Shown: positions 32,480 through 44,214 of the stretch, piece by piece
Position numbering within the stretch: the first letter of the stretch is position 1
Layout of the letters: every line of letters begins with the position of its first letter
Source: Deroplatys truncata
Taxonomy: Eukaryota > Arthropoda > Insecta > Mantodea > Mantidae
NCBI GenBank assembly: GCA_030765065.1
Contig: CM060989.1
Span: 37,625,501-37,689,500 of the forward strand
Direction: 5' to 3'
Length of the DNA: 64,000 nt
Position numbers and translations under genes: made by a program
The notes under the pieces: model-generated
Databases searched by the model: none
The model's input: only the letters and a program-made list of their open reading frames with translations
What the model was told of the DNA's origin: nothing

Positions 32480-33390
32480 GGTGATGATTTATTCTATTGT
32501 AGCTTGATGGTGTTGGAATTCCAGTTCCACCTGTGTTTCCATAAAGTTCCTGGTGAGTAGATAGCTTTCTTGAAGATGACAGTGGCTTTTTTGGAGCTGT
32601 TGAAGTTGCTGGTGAATGCTAGTTGAGTATTGTTTGTTGCAGCTCTCGAAGCCCAGTGACTGAGGCCTCATGGACACTCGTCTGCGTGGATCGGTCATCT
32701 CTGACGCTGTCTACAGGATCAGACTTTATCAGATGACACTCAATATCCATTAGCTTTGCGCGGTACGAATGCGAGTATCCCTATGTTGTCGTCGTCTTCT
32801 AGTGGTTGGTGGTGTTTAGCAAACTGTTATGTTGCTACTGCAATTTGGTGGATAGAGTAGTGTTGCTTGACCTCCACGGCCGCAAAGCGCACATTGGTTG
32901 TCCGCCGTAGTGCCTCGAGGCGAAGGCCTAGGAGAGCTAGACCAGTGCGGTGGGTAATGTACTCGAGGAACATCCGGCGCAAGAGCGACGTGGATCCTCT
33001 GGTGGAGATAATCCTTGAGGCCCTGAAGAGTGAAGGCCAGAGCTGCTCAGCGGCCTCTAGGACGATCCTTTCCTGTAGGAGGCGATGGACCCCACAGACC
33101 ATGTCGCTAAAAGAGCTGTAGCGGTCTGTGTGATCAGCCGTTGGTGAAGTGGCCACCATGACTAATAATGCTTGGATTGCTGCGTCGGCGTTTCGGTGGT
33201 GGTTGGTGAATCCGAATTCGACTGAGGGGGTGATGATGACTGCGATGGCTGGCGGTGTGACCGTGAGATCCGGTTGCGACGCCGGTGAGTGTCAACTGCT
33301 GTGGTGTATTTTCAGCAGATGCTGATTCTTCGGTGCCCCGTTCTCCTGGATGCGTCTCCGGCTGCGAGATGGGTCGGCAAACCGTATACT
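32480..33390 (-). other. Unrecognised GC-richer region with decayed open frames
   Basis: Open frames on the minus strand follow one another. 33390-33150 is rich in Thr, Ser, Pro and His and includes a basic KRRRS patch. After an apparent frameshift, an open stretch reaches 32827 with HRLLQERIVLEAAEQLW and LRRMFLEYITHRTGLALLG. A third frame lies at 32698-32489. The composition looks protein-coding rather than AT-rich filler, but I recognise no domain. A transposon accessory protein or a decayed host gene are both possible. Confidence 0.3.
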
Positions 33391-33764
33391 AAACTTTTGC
33401 CTGTCTCTTACAGTTTATCAGAAACACCGAACACATTCGAAACATAAGGCACAACGCTCGAAAATGTTCCTGAGTATCACTCGGAGCTAAAACCGTTTCC
33501 AGTTTGAAAAACTCTTCATTTCAATCAGCTTCGAATGCAATTTGAAGGAAAGTTTCTTGCTGTGTTTTAATCTCATGAATGAGTCAAATGGGATGAATAA
33601 TGCTTATTACGATTAGTCAGACCGGAGGATTTCAGTTATTCAAACACAGCACCGCACTTAGGCCATAGTAGGCCCTTAGTGCTTTCAACGTGACCCCTGG
33701 GAGGAAAGGATGAAGCGTCCAGACCTGGACGCCGTTGTGTGTGAGCAAGGGCGGAGTCCCTAAC

Positions 33765-34085
33765 GATTGAAACATAGCACTAATCATGTCCGAGATCCTT
33801 TCTTAACCGTCCTCAACCTGTGGGTCATGGTATCGAAGAACAACTTACAGGAAGGGGCTCCGGCCGGCCAGCCACGTGCCAGGGATAAATGTTTCCACAG
33901 AGCAAATTCCACTGTTTCGCCGCAACAAATCGTCATACCCTTTTCCTACGCTCACCTCCAACCTGGGGAAACCACGAAAAAGCGCAAGGTCAAAGTGACT
34001 GGCCCGTCGGAAATCGAACCCCTCACTTGTTACCACGAAGTCATCTTGCTCGATAATGCTTGCTCTGATGCTGTAGAAACTAATG
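33765..34085 (-). mobile_element. tRNA-derived SINE, family III
   Basis: On the minus strand the head reads GAGCAAGATGACTTCGTGGT and AACAAGTG, then GGGGTTCGATTTCCGACGGG (B box). The body includes GTGGTTTCCCCAGGT, also found in the copy at 46945-47520. Both share GTGGAAACATTT farther on. Confidence 0.75.
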
Positions 34086-35989
34086 TATGGTTATTGAATG
34101 AAGGTAAAAAGAAATTAAGGATTTTCACACGTGAAATGAACTGTAACTAGTAGAATTCTCTAAAGGAGCAGATCTTGCAGTAATCAGTTGGAAATCTCGT
34201 CTTTCCAGAACAAATTCGGATCATCTGAAGCATATCGCGTCTCACACTTAAAGACCGTACAGGTTAAATGGAGCGCACTGTTGTAACATGTATTATACGT
34301 AGGCTCGCAAATATGGTATCCAACTGCGTTGGATCTACCAATTTAATATCACCTTGTGAATGATACATCACCAAATAGTGGAATTCTGTTATGCTATTTA
34401 CGGCAATTATAAGACATAATTTTAACTGCTTTTTATGTCTCCTCTCTGTATTCTTATTTCTTCAAAATACGATTTTACAAGCAAAAAAATATATATTATG
34501 AAAGAAATATGAAAATATGGCGATAAAAGCTATAACGTGGGTGGAATGTTTTCCAACAACAAAGAATGAACTATGCACCACACTCCGCTTTGCGCTATTC
34601 CACTATATTGCACGTTATTGCTTCCCGTATCCTGTTTTGCATTTTTATGTGACTTTAGAGGTCCTTTCATAAGTTCGCTTTTTATCCTATACACTACTGT
34701 TTCTGGACACTCGGGTAGCCTTAGCTGTTTCTTTTACTGCCTAGCACTTATTTTACTTGAATACGTCTCACGTCCATTATTCTTCTTCTAGTTTATCAAT
34801 ATTTCATCAACATTACATAACACTTCGCACTATAAAACTACCCATTCCTTAAACTGATGTTAACCTTTACTGACTTCTATGTCGCGCCTGGCCTGTTAAT
34901 TGAAGATATGCATGACTTTTGTTTGTCATACACTATGAATACAAGAAGTTACAAAGCCTGGCTTCTTTTAAAAGCTGTCTCCAACCCTCCTCAACATTTT
35001 CTCTCGCTTGGTTCCCGTTTTAAACCCAATAACAAAAAAGTTTCTCGCTGGTTTATCTGAAGGTAGATATAAAATTCTTTATGCACTCAATGTTAATGCA
35101 AGAAAATGACTAAATAAAGGCGCAAATGGCAAAAAATGATAAAATAAATGTAAATAAAATGTCCTAAAATAGAAAATTGTATAACCTGACTGAATAAATA
35201 TGCATTTTCATAACGTGGAACAAACGATAAGGATTTGTGAGCACGTTAGCAATGCCCATGATGCAATAATTAAACGATGACGTCAACAGAATCCGGGCCC
35301 CGATAATTTCTTATTGTCTTGCTAATATAAGCAGCTTAATTTAACAAAAACACTAGAGTTGAACGATTATACTCAGTTTATACAAAGCAAAATGCATTGT
35401 TTTGTGTTCAGAAACCATAGGAATCATCTCCATCGTTCAAAACATAATTTTCATTTGCACAGCGTGTTACACAGTGTATACAATTTGAAATGCCAGATGT
35501 ATTAGACATACAATGAGTTAATAATATTGCAACCGGTAGAATTTACGCCTGGAGCTTGCAAATAATTACAATGAAACGGGAAATCCACCAGATATAAATT
35601 ATTTTCCACTTAATTAAGAGGAATATATGTTTTTCAGCTCTTTGGTTTACAGAAGCGGGTATCCTACCATTTTTTGCATAATGGTTATATATGCATGGCT
35701 TGTGTGAACATGAAAGTTCTGGCGAATTCTTTATTCATGAAAGCTAACAAAATCCTGTATATGATTTCAGTTTTACGTAATGGATTCCACTCGATGTTGC
35801 AGCATGTAATATTACGTAGGTTAAAACTGCATAACTGAGTACTTAGAAATACGTTTTATCATAATGTATACAATGCAACATTGATACATTTGTGTATTGG
35901 CGTCCATCACAATTATATTACGTTTCCATCACTATTTGTGTTTAAACAACTCATTATTCTCCTACTATTCCCCTTGGATTGGAAGCGAG
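34086..35989. other. Unassigned AT-rich stretch
   Basis: Nearly 2 kb lack any recognisable gene or element. Scattered open frames of 60-70 codons have no known resemblance. Confidence 0.4.
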
Positions 35990-36320
35990 GGGATTCGGCA
36001 CCGATCCAAGAATAAGGATATTTTTTACTGATTCCCCACAAGGGAGCTCCCCCGGGAGGGAGGGAGGGGGGACGAGGTGAAGGGAGACACTGGGCCGCGG
36101 AACCAGGAGTGACCGCGACTACAGTTTCCAGATATAGCCCCGCCAGTAGGACAGGTAGGCTGGGGTCCCGCCCCACACAGGGTCCAACGCCCTCACATGT
36201 GGCGGTTCTTATACCCCGGCAACCAGCCGAAGGCCGAGGGACGAAGAAAAATCACAGAGAGCATCTTTTTTCTCTGCCTCGCTGCACCGAAACACCATCG
36301 CCGACGCTTGCAATCCTTAA
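35990..36320. other. GC-rich segment adjoining a SINE
   Basis: The composition changes sharply here, with GGGAGGGAGGGAGG and CCGCCCCACACAGGG-type runs. On the minus strand it lies downstream of the SINE head at 36330-36530, and a comparable GC-rich block follows the family II copy at 53205-53690. It may therefore be part of one longer retroposon. Confidence 0.35.
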
Positions 36321-36329
36321 ATAGACCAA

Positions 36330-36530
36330 ATGGGGTGAAGAATGAATGAAATCAGTAATGGAACGAAATCGAGGGACGGGAATAACAGAAATTACTTCAG
36401 CTTTAAGCTGACGACTCCGGAAGACCCCAGAACAGACACAAGGATCAGAGTGGGCAATCGTCGAGGATCGAACCTCCTGAATGCGGACCACAGACGTTAC
36501 CGCCTGAGCCATCCCTCTCGGTCGTACTCC
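36330..36530 (-). mobile_element. tRNA-derived SINE, family II
   Basis: The minus strand reads GAGGGATGGCTCAGGCGGTA (A box) and GGAGGTTCGATCCTCGACGA (B box), followed by TTGCCCACTCTGATCC, which the copy at 53205-53690 shares. Confidence 0.85.
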
Positions 36531-36604
36531 CCTTCCTTCACGCTCCCTCTTTGCAATTCTGGCCTATTCCTCTCTCACTTTACCTAAATAGTTTCCTACA
36601 CTAT

Positions 36605-37113
36605 ATTTTTTCTTCTTTTACAGTTAAAATTTTCCTTATTAAAATTTCTCCCATCTATTTATTTCCATTTTTGTCGGATGCTGTTTCTTCTCACGCCTTT
36701 GTTTGATTGCAGTATAATGCAAGCTTCATTTACTTCTCTACACATTGGACATTTCGACAAATCTTTATCAGGTCCTAGACCTTTTAAATTCGTGCATGAC
36801 TTCTTTCCAGAATCCTTTATTTTGACACTCCGAATTAATCCACTACTCTCCCATCCCTCTCTTGGAAAAAATGCAGAATTATGAGGAAACATGATCCTTT
36901 CCACTTACATTTCTCTTGAATGCGAAAACATTCTTTAATAATAGCATTGTCTCCCAATGTGGAAATTCTATATAGGTATTTAACAATTCTTGTGATTGTT
37001 TTACTCTTACTGGAATATCTGCCTAACTCTAGTTGCGCTACCCCATTCGGTGATGCTTTTGGTAAACTCAAAACGTGTCTACAAAAAGCTCTATTGATTA
37101 ATTTATATAACAT
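36605..37113 (-). pseudogene. LINE C-terminal fragment with CCHC-like motif
   Basis: The frame 37113-36835 reads SLPKASPNGVAQLELG and RIVKYLYRISTLG. A frameshift near 36850 leads to 36904-36659 with DLSKCPMCREVNEACIILQ, a CPxC...H/C-type C-terminal finger of LINE proteins. The same finger type is seen at 39700-40215 and 55100-55535. It is 5'-truncated and frameshifted. Confidence 0.65.
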
Positions 37114-37257
37114 GTATATGTTATTAAACGCTGCAAATTACTGTACTGTAATAGTATGAAGAACTACTTATAGTTACTTTTTAATATGATTTTGGAGTAC
37201 TTGCCTAAACCAAAGAGTTACAATTGATTGCAATGTAAAACTTAATAATTAACAATG

Positions 37258-37280
37258 TATATATATATATATATATATAC
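37258..37280. repeat. (AT)n microsatellite
   Basis: Eleven AT units lie just before the mariner remnant. Confidence 0.9.
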
Positions 37281-37439
37281 ACCGCGTGAGTCTTCCCATC
37301 CTGCTGATTGGTAACCAGGTAACCTGCATTTTACGGACGATGGGAAATGCAGGTGCTGCCACCGCATTGTCCAGCCCCCTGATTAGGCCTAGAATGTACT
37401 AGAAAATGGATTTTCCTATAAATACGAAGTTCCAGCCGT

Positions 37440-38410
37440 TCGTGCCCACTGTAGAACAATGTTTTCGAATAGAGAGCATATGAACATGCTATTAGTGTAC
37501 GGAAAGCGCGACAGAATGCCACGGAGGCACGTCATCTATACCAACAGAGGTTTCCACAGAGAACACTGCCTACAGATCACACGTTTTTGCGAGTTACGAA
37601 CCGCCTTCTAGAATCAGGAACAGTGCATAAGACACAGGATCCACGAAGATCACCCTGTCACGATGGATCGTGTGACTATGTCATTCAGCATCCGCACTGT
37701 GGTACGAGGACATTCACAGGCATTTCAATATTAGCCAGTCTTCCGCGTGGATAATACTACGTCATGCAAAGTTTCACCCATATCTTCAACTACATCAGGA
37801 GCTACTGTACCTGGACCATGGACGTAGAGTGGCCTTCAAGGTGGATCATACCACAAACTGAACAAATCCACATTTTTTTGGCAACTGTGTTATTTACAGA
37901 CGAAGCAGGGTGCCATAACAGGACCGTGTAAATCGCCACAACATGCATGATTGGAGCACTGTAAACCCACGCGAGAGGCGGCCTTACAAATCCGATGGGA
38001 TTTCAACGTTTGGGGTGGTGTATTCGGTGATCAACTAATAGGCCCGTATTTTTATGATGGCCAACTAAAAGGAAATCGCTTTCTCCACTTCCTACAACAC
38101 CAGCTGCCTACTCTGCTGGATGAAGTGCCGTTGCATAACCGACTAAGCGCCAGTTCATTCGACCCGCCATGTAACGGCTTATCTTGATGTCACCTACCCT
38201 GAGCAATGGATCGGACAGCATGGCCCAATAGGGTGGCCAGCACGCTCACCAGATCTAACCCCATTAGATTTCTTCTTGTGGGCTTATCTTAAAGATATCG
38301 TGTACCAGGAGCGGCCAATGACCCCAGAGCTCAGGAAACGCACCTTCTTAGCTTGCCGTGACGTCGCACCGACCATGTTGCGCCGGGTTAAGCTAACGAT
38401 GATGGTTTGA
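37440..38410 (+). pseudogene. Mariner-like transposase, full-span but many breaks
   Basis: Reading across frames: LVYGKARQNATEARHLYQQR and FPQRTLPTDHTFLRVTNRLL form the N-terminal DNA-binding region typical of the arthropod lineage with a DUF4817-type start. After a decayed centre come WDFNVWGGVFGDQLIGPYF, LHFLQHQLPTLLDEVPL, a degraded second-aspartate region, then EQWIGQHGPI, SPDLTPLDFFLWAYLKDI and a C-terminal helix to about 38400. There are several frameshifts and stops. I could not find convincing inverted ends, though the element probably spans about 37280-38520. Confidence 0.8.
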
Positions 38411-39129
38411 CTAAGATCTTGCATCCCCGGCATGGTAACCAGTTCGAATACCTATTATAACCACATGGAGGAAACGGGTAAATTGTAAAGTTTTATCTGT
38501 GTGATGGTCCAGCATGATGTCATCACTGTTAAATGCACTACTTTGGGAACCAGAGAGATTCATAAGGATCATAATATGGGCTTGAAAACGTTATCTGTAT
38601 GTGTGTAATGCATTTTGTAAACTTTCAGAATAATTTATTGACTTACTTTTGTATGAAAGTATAGCTTTAAATTGTAAACTATTATTTAATGAAGCCTTAT
38701 GTTTGTAAAGTTATAATTACAATATTATATGCAGTTATTTATGATTCATTAAAGCACATTCTAACAAGTAACAATTTGTATTTTAATAAAATTCACATAA
38801 TTAATCTAATTAAGTGAAACGACACTTCCATGCCAATCTATCAGTTCTCGTTAAATTTACTAAACACAAAAAGTATCTTCAAATGGCAGTATTTGAACCT
38901 GAGACCTTCACACTGAAGGCCAATGCGCACACTGTTGCGTTACAAGTGCAAGTCACTGCACGCACAGCGGTGCAAAGCAGTCATTTCGGCCGAAACTGAT
39001 ATGACGCAAGCAGTGGACAGTGCTTACGGCATAGCCTGTACAACGTCCGGACTGGATAGCTTCTCAATCCGCAGACTGAGAAGACTCACCAGGTATATAG
39101 AGAGAGATTTTCTGTCTTACAATGTACAA
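38411..39129. other. Unassigned stretch with a weak tRNA-like motif
   Basis: No gene was recognised. On the minus strand near 38890-38950 a CAGGTTCAAATAC B-box-like sequence lies downstream of a poor A-box candidate, so a very old SINE is possible. Confidence 0.3.
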
Positions 39130-39440
39130 AGTTTTTTCCGAAGCCCAAGAGTACAATTTTTTAGCAGCTTATCACTTTTCTTCATTTTTGCCTGTTGGAC
39201 CATAAATATTCCTCAATTTTCCAATCCATCATTGCCCCTCTAATATCTTGAATCCACGTGCTATGCGGTCTTCCTTTTCCCCTCCTTTCTGGTGGCGTCT
39301 ATTCCATTATTCTTTTGAGTAATCTTTCATCTTCCATACTTTTAGCATGCCCATACCATTCTAATTGCTTCTGTTGAATAAAATGTAAAATTTCATCGTA
39401 TATTACTCCATTTAGTTTGTTGTAAAGTTCATCTTTTTAG
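39130..39440 (-). pseudogene. LINE C-terminal fragment (RTE-like style)
   Basis: The minus strand reads FIQQKQLEWYGHAKSMEDER, then MEWTPPERRGKGRPHSTW and AMMDWKIEEYLWSNRQK. The LxWYGH...RGRP.xTW...W..R..W order is the C-terminus of several LINE clades, RTE-like among them. Flanking similarity is lost on both sides. Confidence 0.75.
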
Positions 39441-39699
39441 TATTATCCTTATCATTGCTATGTAAACTTGTAATATTGTAATTTTATATCCATGTAAGTT
39501 TATGTTAATTATTATCAGATTTTAATCTATGGGCTCCCAGTCTTAACATATTTTCTAAATATATTGTTTTTACTATACATACTCCAAATGTGGCTCTTTG
39601 ACTTTTAGGCACTCCAGTTAAAAATGCATGAAGGATCTTTTATTTTCCGCACCACTTCGTTTCTTTTTTTAATGATAACTTAATATAATATTAATATAA

Positions 39700-40215
39700 A
39701 GGTTATAGAGGAAATAGGTATGGGGGATGTATGGGGAGAGAGAGAAAATTATTAGAAGGGAGGTTTTTGGAAAGAAATCAGACAGAGAGTTGAGAATATC
39801 AATATACAAGATATTTTTAGCAGTATTAGGAATAAGAAAACCTTGGTTTTGTACAGGCAAATTAAAATATATTGGGGTAGGGAAAGTTATATTAAAGTGT
39901 GCAATAAATTGGAAAGCGAAGGGTGGGCATAGTTTAGATCTGGAACAATGAAATTAAGGGGAATGAAAGGGGGAATGGATCCACAGAAATGTCCATTATG
40001 TGGGGAAATGGAGAATGACCTATATATTGCTTTAGATTTTAATGAGACTAAACTATGAGGAGACCAATGGGTACCAGTTAGGTGGTTGAAATTACCGAGA
40101 CCAATAATTAAAATGAGAATTGGAAAGATTAAGAATATAGAAGAGATTATAAAGTTGGGCAGACTATTAGGAAAGATTAAAGAAACATATAAGAGAGGAA
40201 TTTCAAAATTATAAA
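39700..40215 (+). pseudogene. LINE C-terminal fragment with CCHC-like finger
   Basis: The frame at 39727-39951 contains KSDRELRISIYKIFLAVLG and ILKCAINWKAKGGHS. After a break, another frame gives KCPLCGEMENDLYIALDF and WLKLPRPIIKMRIGKI. The CPLCG finger links it to the fragments at 36605-37113 and 55100-55535. Confidence 0.6.
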
Positions 40216-40684
40216 TCTGTATATTCTGCAAGGATGCCTATCAAGTAAATTGGTATATTTAATTAATAAGTGTGTATTAAAGTAGGTAGTTAGTGAACCT
40301 GGTGTGTAATATATTAACAACCACAGTGTTTACTACATTTACACCAGGTGCAACTCAAATATATATATAGTATATTAGAAAGGAAGAGTTGGTATATGCA
40401 TATGTAATAGAGATAGTTCTAGAGACTTAATAGCCCATGTATAATGGAAGTGAAAATAAACTCGTTCATTCAATAGTAATACAGGGTGATTTATGAAGAA
40501 CTGACACATTTGTTTCTTTAATCATTCTGTTCAAAATTCACTAAATGCCCCAATTTTAGCACCAATTAAGCTGAATGTTCTGAAGTTTTGATTGTCTGTC
40601 ACTAGATGCGCAGATGTTTATGTTTCATTCGTAATTGTTAGTTTTATTGTCGGCAACTGTTTTTGAGATTTTGTTCTAGTCAAC

Positions 40685-41704
40685 ATGAAAATGGAGTAGA
40701 CATTAAATGAACGACTCTTCCTTGTAAAGTAACACTGGATTACGAATTCGATTACAGCTACTCAAAGGGCATACCAGGGAGAATTTGGTGTTCGGAATCC
40801 TCCCCAAAGCAGCAATACTGGAACTGGTAAACAAATTGGAAACAACTGGATCTTTGGTGAGTGGAAAAGACAAAACTCATTCATCTAGGCTTCACACGGT
40901 TGTTGTTGACACAAGAGCACGACTGGATCAGTCACCCAAAAAATCATTAAGAGTTTGTCGCAGGAGACAAGGTACAGCTACTCAATGTGCCAGGGAGCTG
41001 TGAAAAGTGCAGGCCTAAAGCCGTATAGGAATACGGTTGTCCATCAGTTACAGGAACTACATAGACGACCGAATTATTGTCGTTGTTTTCAGGTGTTCAT
41101 TGTGCAAAATCCTGCGATATTGTCCATCACATGATTCAAAGATGAAGCATGATTCCATTTATCTGGCTACGTGAACTCAAGTAACTCGCGCTATTGGGCC
41201 AGCGAAAATCCACGTGTTATTCATGAAGCACCTATGAACCCGGTTAAAATCGGACTTTAGTGCGCAACATCCGCACAGAGAATAGTGGGACCAACTTTAT
41301 TTCTTAAACAATGCGAACACTGCAGAGTACCGACGGATTTTTATGAACAACTAGATGATGTAGAACTGAGTCAAGAATATTTTCAGCAAGACGGCGCTAC
41401 ATGCTATACATCAAATGAATCCATGGCACTAATTGCAAGTTTCTTTGACGGGTGGATAATTTCCAAGAACCTGTGGCCACCGAGATCTCCGGATTTGACA
41501 TCGCCGGACTTCTTTCTATGGGGTTACTTAAAGGACAGGGTTTATGCCACACGTCCCCAGACATTGGACAATCTAAAGCACAACATTGCACAGGAGATTC
41601 AAGCTATTGACAACAGAATCCTCCAACGAGTGGCCAGTAACATGGAACGACGTGTTGAGTTGTGCCTTATGCAGGATGGAGGACATTTTCAACATTTGCT
41701 ATAG
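40685..41704 (+). pseudogene. Mariner-like transposase with intact C-terminal third
   Basis: The N-terminal helix-turn-helix region is read as AYQGEFGVRNPPKAAILELV and LDQSPKKSLRVCRRR, with stops near 40700 and a frameshift near 41000. The middle is decayed. From 41285 a continuous frame of 139 codons carries FQQDGATCYTSNESMALI (second aspartate), NLWPPRSPDLTSPDFFLWGY (third aspartate, 38 residues after the second) and a C-terminal MEDGGHFQHLL-type end. It cannot make full transposase. Confidence 0.85.
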
Positions 41705-41791
41705 AGGTAAATAATCTCCCAATATTCCTCTGCATTTCAGGTATAATACGTTGTCGCTAACATAACTCGTTTTGAAACAATTAAAGAAATA

Positions 41792-42367
41792 GAACTAATT
41801 GTTCTTCTACACAAGTCGCGTCGTCCTCCGTGGACTAGTGGTACCGTGCTAGCCTCTGGTTCCCAAGGTCGCGGGTTCAAACCCGGCGGAGGGTGATGGA
41901 TTTTTTCGGGCGTAAAAATCGTTAGCACGGCTTCCTTCGGAAGGGAAGTAAAGCCGGTGGTCCCGTGTCGTAGATTTACGGCACGTAAAAGAACCTCAAG
42001 CCTGATAAAGAGGCCTCTGAGCAAAATTACAGGTGTTTCATGCCCAATATAGAATGGGACGCTAAGAACCATAGTAGTTAAAGAGCGTCCATAAATAAAA
42101 CTCAATTTAATTTAATTTACACAAGTCGTGTGTTGGACAAGGTTGGAAAGGTAGAATCAGACGACTGAAAAATTCAATGCCATAGCCGGGATTTGAAACA
42201 CGGATCTCCCGGTCTCCGTCCGGTTGCTCTAACCACTGAGCTACCATGGCAACATGGTCGCCATTGGGGGTATGTCGTCTCAATACAATTTGAGATCTCC
42301 TTGTGGTTTACCCGGGGAACATGTGAATCACTTGGGGAATTTAATGTCCTACCTGATTCTACCTTTC
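41792..42367 (-). mobile_element. tRNA-derived SINE, family IV, inside a mariner
   Basis: The exact duplication CAATTAAAGAAATA at 41778-41791 and 42368-42381 bounds it. On the minus strand it contains ATGGTAGCTCAGTGGTTAGA (a perfect A box) and GTGTTTCAAATCCCGGC (B box). The 5' part carries CCCCAAGTGATTCACATG, also present in the hairpin at 62710-62893. An 18-bp inverted repeat, TTGGAAAGGTAGAATCAG, occurs at 42143-42160 and 42353-42370. Confidence 0.85.
41821..42117 (+). mobile_element. tRNA-derived SINE, family I, nested
   Basis: It starts TCGTCCTCCGTGGACTAGTG, and the A box reads TAGTGGTACCG. The B box GCGGGTTCAAACCC is perfect, and the tail is AATAAAACTCAATTTAATTT. Target duplications TACACAAGTCGCG and TACACAAGTCGTG (41808-41820 and 42118-42130) flank it. 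It is the best-preserved copy of this family here. Confidence 0.95.
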
Positions 42368-42412
42368 CAATTAAAGAAATAAATGTGTCAGTTCTTCATA
42401 AATCAGCCTGTA

Positions 42413-43679
42413 TAATTAACGTTGTAATCAATGCGTCAGTTGGTGACTAAATGGTCGGCATGCAAAGTCTGAACACTTGCGAATACAAAAGCAAGGCGTC
42501 AAAGCAACATACAATATGACTAACCTTCCCAATACATGTAACAGGTACGTCTTTGCGGAAAAGTTGCCGGAACCTAACAACCCGAATATCACCAACTTTC
42601 AGTGACATCCTATATTGGTGGAGAAATGTCAAAGTTTCACTTTAGTAAACCCTCGTATATTTTAACCTCTGTAGCTCAAGCTCTTCGCTAGTGCACCTGT
42701 GGTCCTATTTATTACTCTAACAAATGGTTCGCTCTGAATTTAAAGGTATTAACTTTGATGAAGCAACATTTTTGTTTTCGTTGGTGTTGTGCACGTACTA
42801 TAGTAAAATATTTGCATTGTCCTCTATATATGAACTATTGGAAGAGCGGTTGGGCGCATAAATACGGAGATGAAGTGTTTGTATATAACAAGTACAAGCC
42901 GGAGTTTCCCATAATGCTGTTTCTGTTTGTGTTTTAATCGTAAACATGGCTCTACTGTGTTCTGCCACAGGCTGAATCAATATTACTTTAAAGCCAGCTT
43001 GCAATGTGGAGCTGCCCGTGTAGGAAAAAAGTATCACAAGCTCTGTTCCCATAAGAAACACAACAGATGAATCAGGCATTCTTATCTTGCAACCCACAAT
43101 TACATTCTTTTGTCAATCGTCCCGTTTGTCAAAAAATAACGCTTCTGCAATTACAGTGTTTGTAACATATACGTATTCATTTCTACTCATCCCCATTGTT
43201 TTATGACGTTTTTCACAAATTGAAGAAAAATTCTAATATGTTACATTCACACGAGTTTCTCAACCTACTATTGTTTATTATTACATCTCTAGTGCAATTT
43301 ACTGTTACAAATGTTTTATTACCTTGAGGCAGTATTTTTATAGCTTAAATGATGTCAGTCTAATTATATAATATAAAATATAATAACAGCCCGCCTTAAA
43401 GTAATATATGTGTATAATATAATATATAAAGTGTATATTACAGCCATTTTATTATGTTTATTTGATTATGTACATGTATAAAAATGTTATGTGAATGTAT
43501 TACGTAGTTTAGAGAATGTAGGAGCTGTGAGAATAGAAGCAAGCTGCTTTTCGTAGCAAACAGAATTAAAAAGTAGAAGCCGAAAGTTGCTAACAATAAG
43601 GTAACCTTGAGACAACAATAAATTAGAAAATTTAAAAAGGCTACTAATAGTTCTTGGAACAATAATAATGTAATATTTA
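42413..43679. other. Unassigned stretch
   Basis: No gene was recognised. A faint H-family-like terminus, TATGTTACATTCACACGAGT, lies near 43230. 43370-43450 is very AT-rich. Confidence 0.35.
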
Positions 43680-43870
43680 AAACAGTTTATAAATAGCCAA
43701 TGAAGAACTAGAGAAGCTTAAAGTTAAATAAAGGTATTCTATTGGAGTAGGCTTAGCCAATCAGAAACCAGAAATATAGAACATTTAGAAAATTCAAACA
43801 GTAGACGCTACAAGATAGCGTCCCCAAGCAGTTCGGTTCGGTACGGGTCAGTGATTGTATGTGAGACATC
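43680..43870 (-). repeat. Dispersed repeat, inverted copy of 8880-9071
   Basis: It shares the reverse complement of CTGATTGGCTAAnCCTACTC, CAATAGAATACC and the following AT-rich part with 8880-9071. Confidence 0.65.
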
Positions 43871-43991
43871 AAAATTTATTGCGGTGAGGGTAATGTATAT
43901 GTATGTATAACTGTTAAAAAGTTTAATTAACATTAATCTCACAGCTCTATAGTAGGATACATCAGTGAAGTGTTATTTAATCGTGTGAAGG

Positions 43992-44214
43992 ATTAAAAAA
44001 TCTGATGCGTTACACTCATATGACTTTCTCTATTCTTGTACAAACTATTTTTACAAACGCTTATTCTCCATATGCTTCATGTTAATCGAGACGTTAATCT
44101 TATTGCTAATTTTCTTGTAGATGCAAGGGGAATTGCTAGGCTTTAAGCGATATTCAAATATTTTAAGAGATGGTTGCTATGTGGAGTATTCCATTCTCTT
44201 TGCATTACCAGGAC
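43992..44214 (-). repeat. H-family fragment, tandem with the next copy
   Basis: It runs from AAAAAATCTGATGCGTTACA to CTCTTTGCATTACCAGGAC, then passes straight into the start of a complete copy in the same orientation. Confidence 0.85.

Larger units (their letters stand above)
40482..42410 (+). mobile_element. Mariner-like element with nested SINEs
   Basis: Inverted ends match over about 40 bp (CAGGGTGATTTATGAAGAAC at the left and its counterpart ending at 42410). TA lies on both sides (40480-40481 and 42411-42412). The transposase remnant runs from about 40685 to 41704. Near the right end sits a SINE bounded by the 14-bp duplication CAATTAAAGAAATA, itself holding a second SINE with a 13-bp duplication. 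Confidence 0.92.

Noticed and set aside
42193..42260. Functional tRNA gene on the minus strand (good A and B boxes)
   Set aside because: The acceptor stem does not pair at the expected positions. The sequence also lies within a retroposed unit bounded by a 14-bp target duplication, so it is the head of a SINE.
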